Source of the DNA: Paramecium pentaurelia
Taxonomy: Eukaryota > Ciliophora > Oligohymenophorea > Peniculida > Parameciidae
DNA: 64,000 bases
Assembly (NCBI GenBank): GCA_905183005.1
Contig: CAJJDO010000099.1
Location: forward strand, 186,001-250,000
Reading direction: 5' to 3'
Below, piece by piece: positions 60,845-64,000 of this stretch; the first letter of the stretch is position 1, and each line of letters opens with the position of its first letter. The position numbers were made by a program, and so were the translations under genes. The notes beneath the pieces are model-generated. The model had not been told where the DNA came from. It ran no database searches and saw only the letters and a program-made list of their open reading frames with translations.

Positions 60845-63800
60845 ATGATAAATAATTCATAAATGAAAGTGCATTTTCAAGAATACACTTCTCCAGGTAA
60901 ACCTAAAAGGAGACTTATTTATAACAGAATTAAATCATATATGTAAGCCTATGGACTATCTCCAGAGATCTTTGAAATCAAAGGTAAATCGGTAGTTTTA
61001 AAAAATAACAATTCGATTAATCAAAATTACTTAAATAGAAGTATGATGCCAGTCAGACCCAGTAATTAGAAACCAAATCAAAAAATTTCTATTCATAGAC
61101 CACAAACAGCCTCACTAAAGTAACCTAATAATTTTGATTTGCCTATTTCAAATAAGTATGCTAATCTATTCAATGAAATAAAGAATGCTGAAAATAAAAT
61201 GCAATTTTAATATGCTAAAAGAGCTAATAAGTCATTGATTAAGGAGGAGGTAGATGAAACATCAGAGTAGAGTTTTATAAGGAAGCATGATTTTATGTTG
61301 AAGAACATATCAAAACTTGAAAAGTAAGTAAATCTATGACAATGTTAGGGTTAAATAAATGAAAGTTTAAGAGTTAGAAATAATATAAAGTAAAATAGAT
61401 GAAGTTAAAAATGCAGATATCAATAGTTCACATTTCATTATAAAAAAGATTGTACATAAATCTACACTTAGAGAGAAGAAGGATAAGGCAGCCTCTTTAA
61501 TATAGGCTCATGTTAGAGGTAGGATTTATTAGAAAAGATATATTTTATAGAAAAAAAAGTAGGAAGAAAAATTAAGAAAAGTTATTTGTATATAATAATG
61601 GTGGAAACTATAAATGAAAAATTTATTAATAAAGAAATAGTTTCAAATAACTCATCATTCCAAATAAGTAAGATTAATAGATGGACGTACTTTTGTTATT
61701 GTTACTAATTATTCATATATTTTATATAGGATTAGATTATAATATATAGAGAAATTGGGAAAATTGAAGGGAGATTATAGATTTTATTTAAATTTATAGA
61801 ATTGTTCAAATATATTAAATTAAAATATATCAAAAGAATCATTTTAATTTGTATCTTTAATTAATTTCATTATCAATTACTTAATTAATATAATCTAAAT
61901 TTAGGATGATCATTTAATTTTTAATTTTTAGAATTAAAATATTATAATAGATATTCCTAATTTAATGTTATAAGTTAATTTAAAGGCAAATTTTATAATC
62001 GGTAATTAATACTAATTATTAATGTTTAATTAAGAAGAGGTATAATAGGAATCAATAAAAAAGGATTAACTTAAATAAATACCATAGGAACATATTTAAA
62101 TAGAAATAGTATAAATTGAAAATTAATAAGAAATCATAAAGTAGGATTATTAAAATTAATAAGATGTTTCAGTTTATAATAATCTGATTGAATAATAAGT
62201 AAATAAATAATCTATTATACTATCTTCCAAAAATATTTAAGTTTATTAATCATCAGAAACAAAAGAAAATGTAGATTAATAAGAATTTTATGAAGAAAAT
62301 AAGAATGAAGTAGTATAAAGATAAATAGTAGAAAATTAAAATTAAGAGGATAGTTCAAAGATAATTAATAGATAAATTGATTTGAATAATTAAGGTATAA
62401 TCGAAAATTAAGATAAAGAAATTATAGAATAGTAGATTAAAATTTAATAAAATGATAATGAATATAATAATCAAGAATAAAAAGATAATTAAATTTATTC
62501 AGATGAATTGAAGTATAAATAAATTCAATAGACAATAAAAAATTAAGATTAAGATATAAATATCTAATAAAACTTAACAACGTTTTAGGATCCTTAAATT
62601 ATATTAATACCAATATAAGAAACTCATTCATCTTATTATAATGATTAAAATTTGAACTTAGAAATACAATAAATTAATTAAAATAGTTTATAATCAAGCA
62701 ATAATGGATAATTGTGTAAATCAATATAAATAATAAGAAATGAGATACCTTCTATTAGTTTTAATAAATAACCTGATTAAGAAGATATAATGCAAACTAA
62801 ACATGATATAAATTAAGAGGATAGTACAAAATGTTAATAAGAAACTTTTTAAATAGTATAATTAAATTAATAGGTGATAACTTAATATATATAAGAAAAT
62901 TCATTGGTAAATCAAGAATAGATTTTAGAAATAATGTATTAAGATAAAGATGTAGAAAATAAACGTATACAGTTTGAATACTTAGATATTAAGGTAAATA
63001 AACCTTTTGAAATTTAATAAATAGAAGAAGATCAATAAGAATAAATATTAAAATCAGAATATATAATTTGTTAGAATAGTAATATAATATCATAAAAAGA
63101 ACCATCATAATAGAGTTTTAAAAAGAAGGATAATAATGTAAATTAATTGTAATAACCTTCATAAATAGATTTTCATATGCTTAAAAGTTGTGAGAGTAAT
63201 GTATTTGAACTTCCTAATTCTGTTAAAGATACAGTCAAATATTTGAATTCTGGAGAACTGTTAATAACTAAAACTGATTTTCTTGCTTAATTGGGAAATT
63301 TTGAGAATGAAAATAATGCATTAATTTGTTCAGGAGACTTAAAAAAGGAATTAGAAGATTTACCTGCTCCTGTAAATTTAAAAAGTAGAAGCAATAATTT
63401 TGAATCTTAATCTTTTGTGAAAAGAATACCAAGTGATTATAAGTCTCCTATTATTGATGATACACTTAAATTAAATGCAACATTTAAATTTTAATTTAGT
63501 TAAGAGATTAAGAATTTAGAGAGTGGATAACTAATTTCATAAGAAATTGATATTAAAATATAGTAATAGTAGTAGTAGGATTCACTTGAATATTCAATTG
63601 ATGAATCACAAGATTTAGAACCTATCTATATCACAACAATAAGAGTTGATAATATTCATATAGATGTATTTTAAATAATGGATATTTTAAGATTTAAAGA
63701 TAAGAATGACTTTTATTAATCATTTGATTTAAAAATTTCTAAAATACAATAATCAAATTGTGAGTATATAATCTAAAATTTATATGTTTATATAATAAAA

Positions 63801-64000
63801 GATTGTATTAATTGTATAGAAAGTAATTAAATAGTAAGAATATAAAGATACTTAAAGAGATATAGATTTGTTTAATCATGTGTATTAACTCTAAATAATG
63901 AATTTACTTTAATTTGTTTATTCAAATCATGTAATTTATGTAGTAATATATAAAGTTTTTAAAATAAGGTTGTGTATTTATGGATAAATATAATTTAGAG
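60845..64000 (+). CDS. Gln-rich IQ-motif protein, 3'-partial
   Basis: Starts at the ATG at 60845 (a second in-frame ATG is at 60863) and, after one 25-nt intron near 61325, stays open for about 890 codons to the window edge without a TGA. The basic head (MKVHFQEYTSPGKPKRRLIY, NRIKSYMQAYGLSPEIFEI) is followed by an IQ-type block, AASLIQAHVRGRIYQKRYIL with KVICIQQWWKLQMKN, which should bind calmodulin or a related light chain. From about residue 380 the protein is Gln/Glu/Asn/Ile-rich and low in complexity. A more ordinary region returns near 63170 (PNSVKDTVKYLNSGELLITK). No motor or catalytic domain is seen. The frame opening over such AT-rich DNA strongly supports coding. Confidence 0.75.

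Noticed and set aside
1..64000. tRNA, rRNA, CRISPR, phage or toxin-antitoxin elements
   Set aside because: No GC-rich structured blocks, spaced repeats or matching genes were found; the genome is plainly ciliate nuclear.

Overview
The window is AT-rich ciliate DNA, most likely from the macronuclear genome of a Paramecium or close relative. In most genes TAA and TAG lie in frame and read as glutamine, and only TGA closes a gene. Coding frames become continuous once introns of about 19-31 nt (GTA...TAG/AAG/CAG) are removed. For about twenty genes I worked out an intron set that leaves a length divisible by three, which supports those models. Genes are packed head to tail on both strands with gaps of 12-150 bp, broken by AT-rich deserts of 0.4-1.4 kb. 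No rRNA, tRNA, CRISPR array, transposon or telomeric repeat was recognised.

Layout. 1-13.5 kb: the 5' end of a gene running off the left edge, a LysM-TLDc protein, a type I membrane protein, a DNAJC25-like J protein, a syntaxin, a long TPR protein, a Rab GTPase and a PDI-like protein with no CxxC. 13.5-23 kb: a coiled-coil protein whose start codon lies 17 bp from that of a divergent 78-residue protein, an HSF-type transcription factor, a ciliate mitochondrial protein, a CCCH zinc-finger protein, a decayed gene, and a tight minus-strand run (small helical protein, probable mitochondrial protein, LRR protein, mitoribosomal uL24m). 23-36 kb: a plus-strand run of kinesin-14, ribokinase, mucolipin-like channel, nucleoplasmin-like protein, alveolin and a 1,536-residue membrane protein. 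36-44 kb: homospermidine synthase, a DUSP-MYND-USP deubiquitinase and the dynein assembly factor DNAAF2/Kintoun, all on the minus strand. 44-64 kb: an unresolved small gene, a gene relic, a CSC1/TMEM63-like membrane protein, an SNF1/CIPK-like kinase, a CCP5-type tubulin deglutamylase with a 30-glutamine run, an ankyrin-DHHC acyltransferase, an ABCG half-transporter, a PP2C phosphatase and the start of a large Gln-rich IQ-motif protein that runs off the right edge.

The contents suit a free-living ciliate: cilia and cortex (DNAAF2, CCP5, kinesin-14, alveolin), membrane traffic (syntaxin, Rab, DHHC), signalling and transport. There is no operon logic and the genes are mostly unrelated neighbours. 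I found no clear undescribed multi-gene system. The best leads are the CxxC-less PDI, the homospermidine synthase as a possible transfer, the poly-Q deglutamylase, the very short bidirectional start region and several decayed genes.
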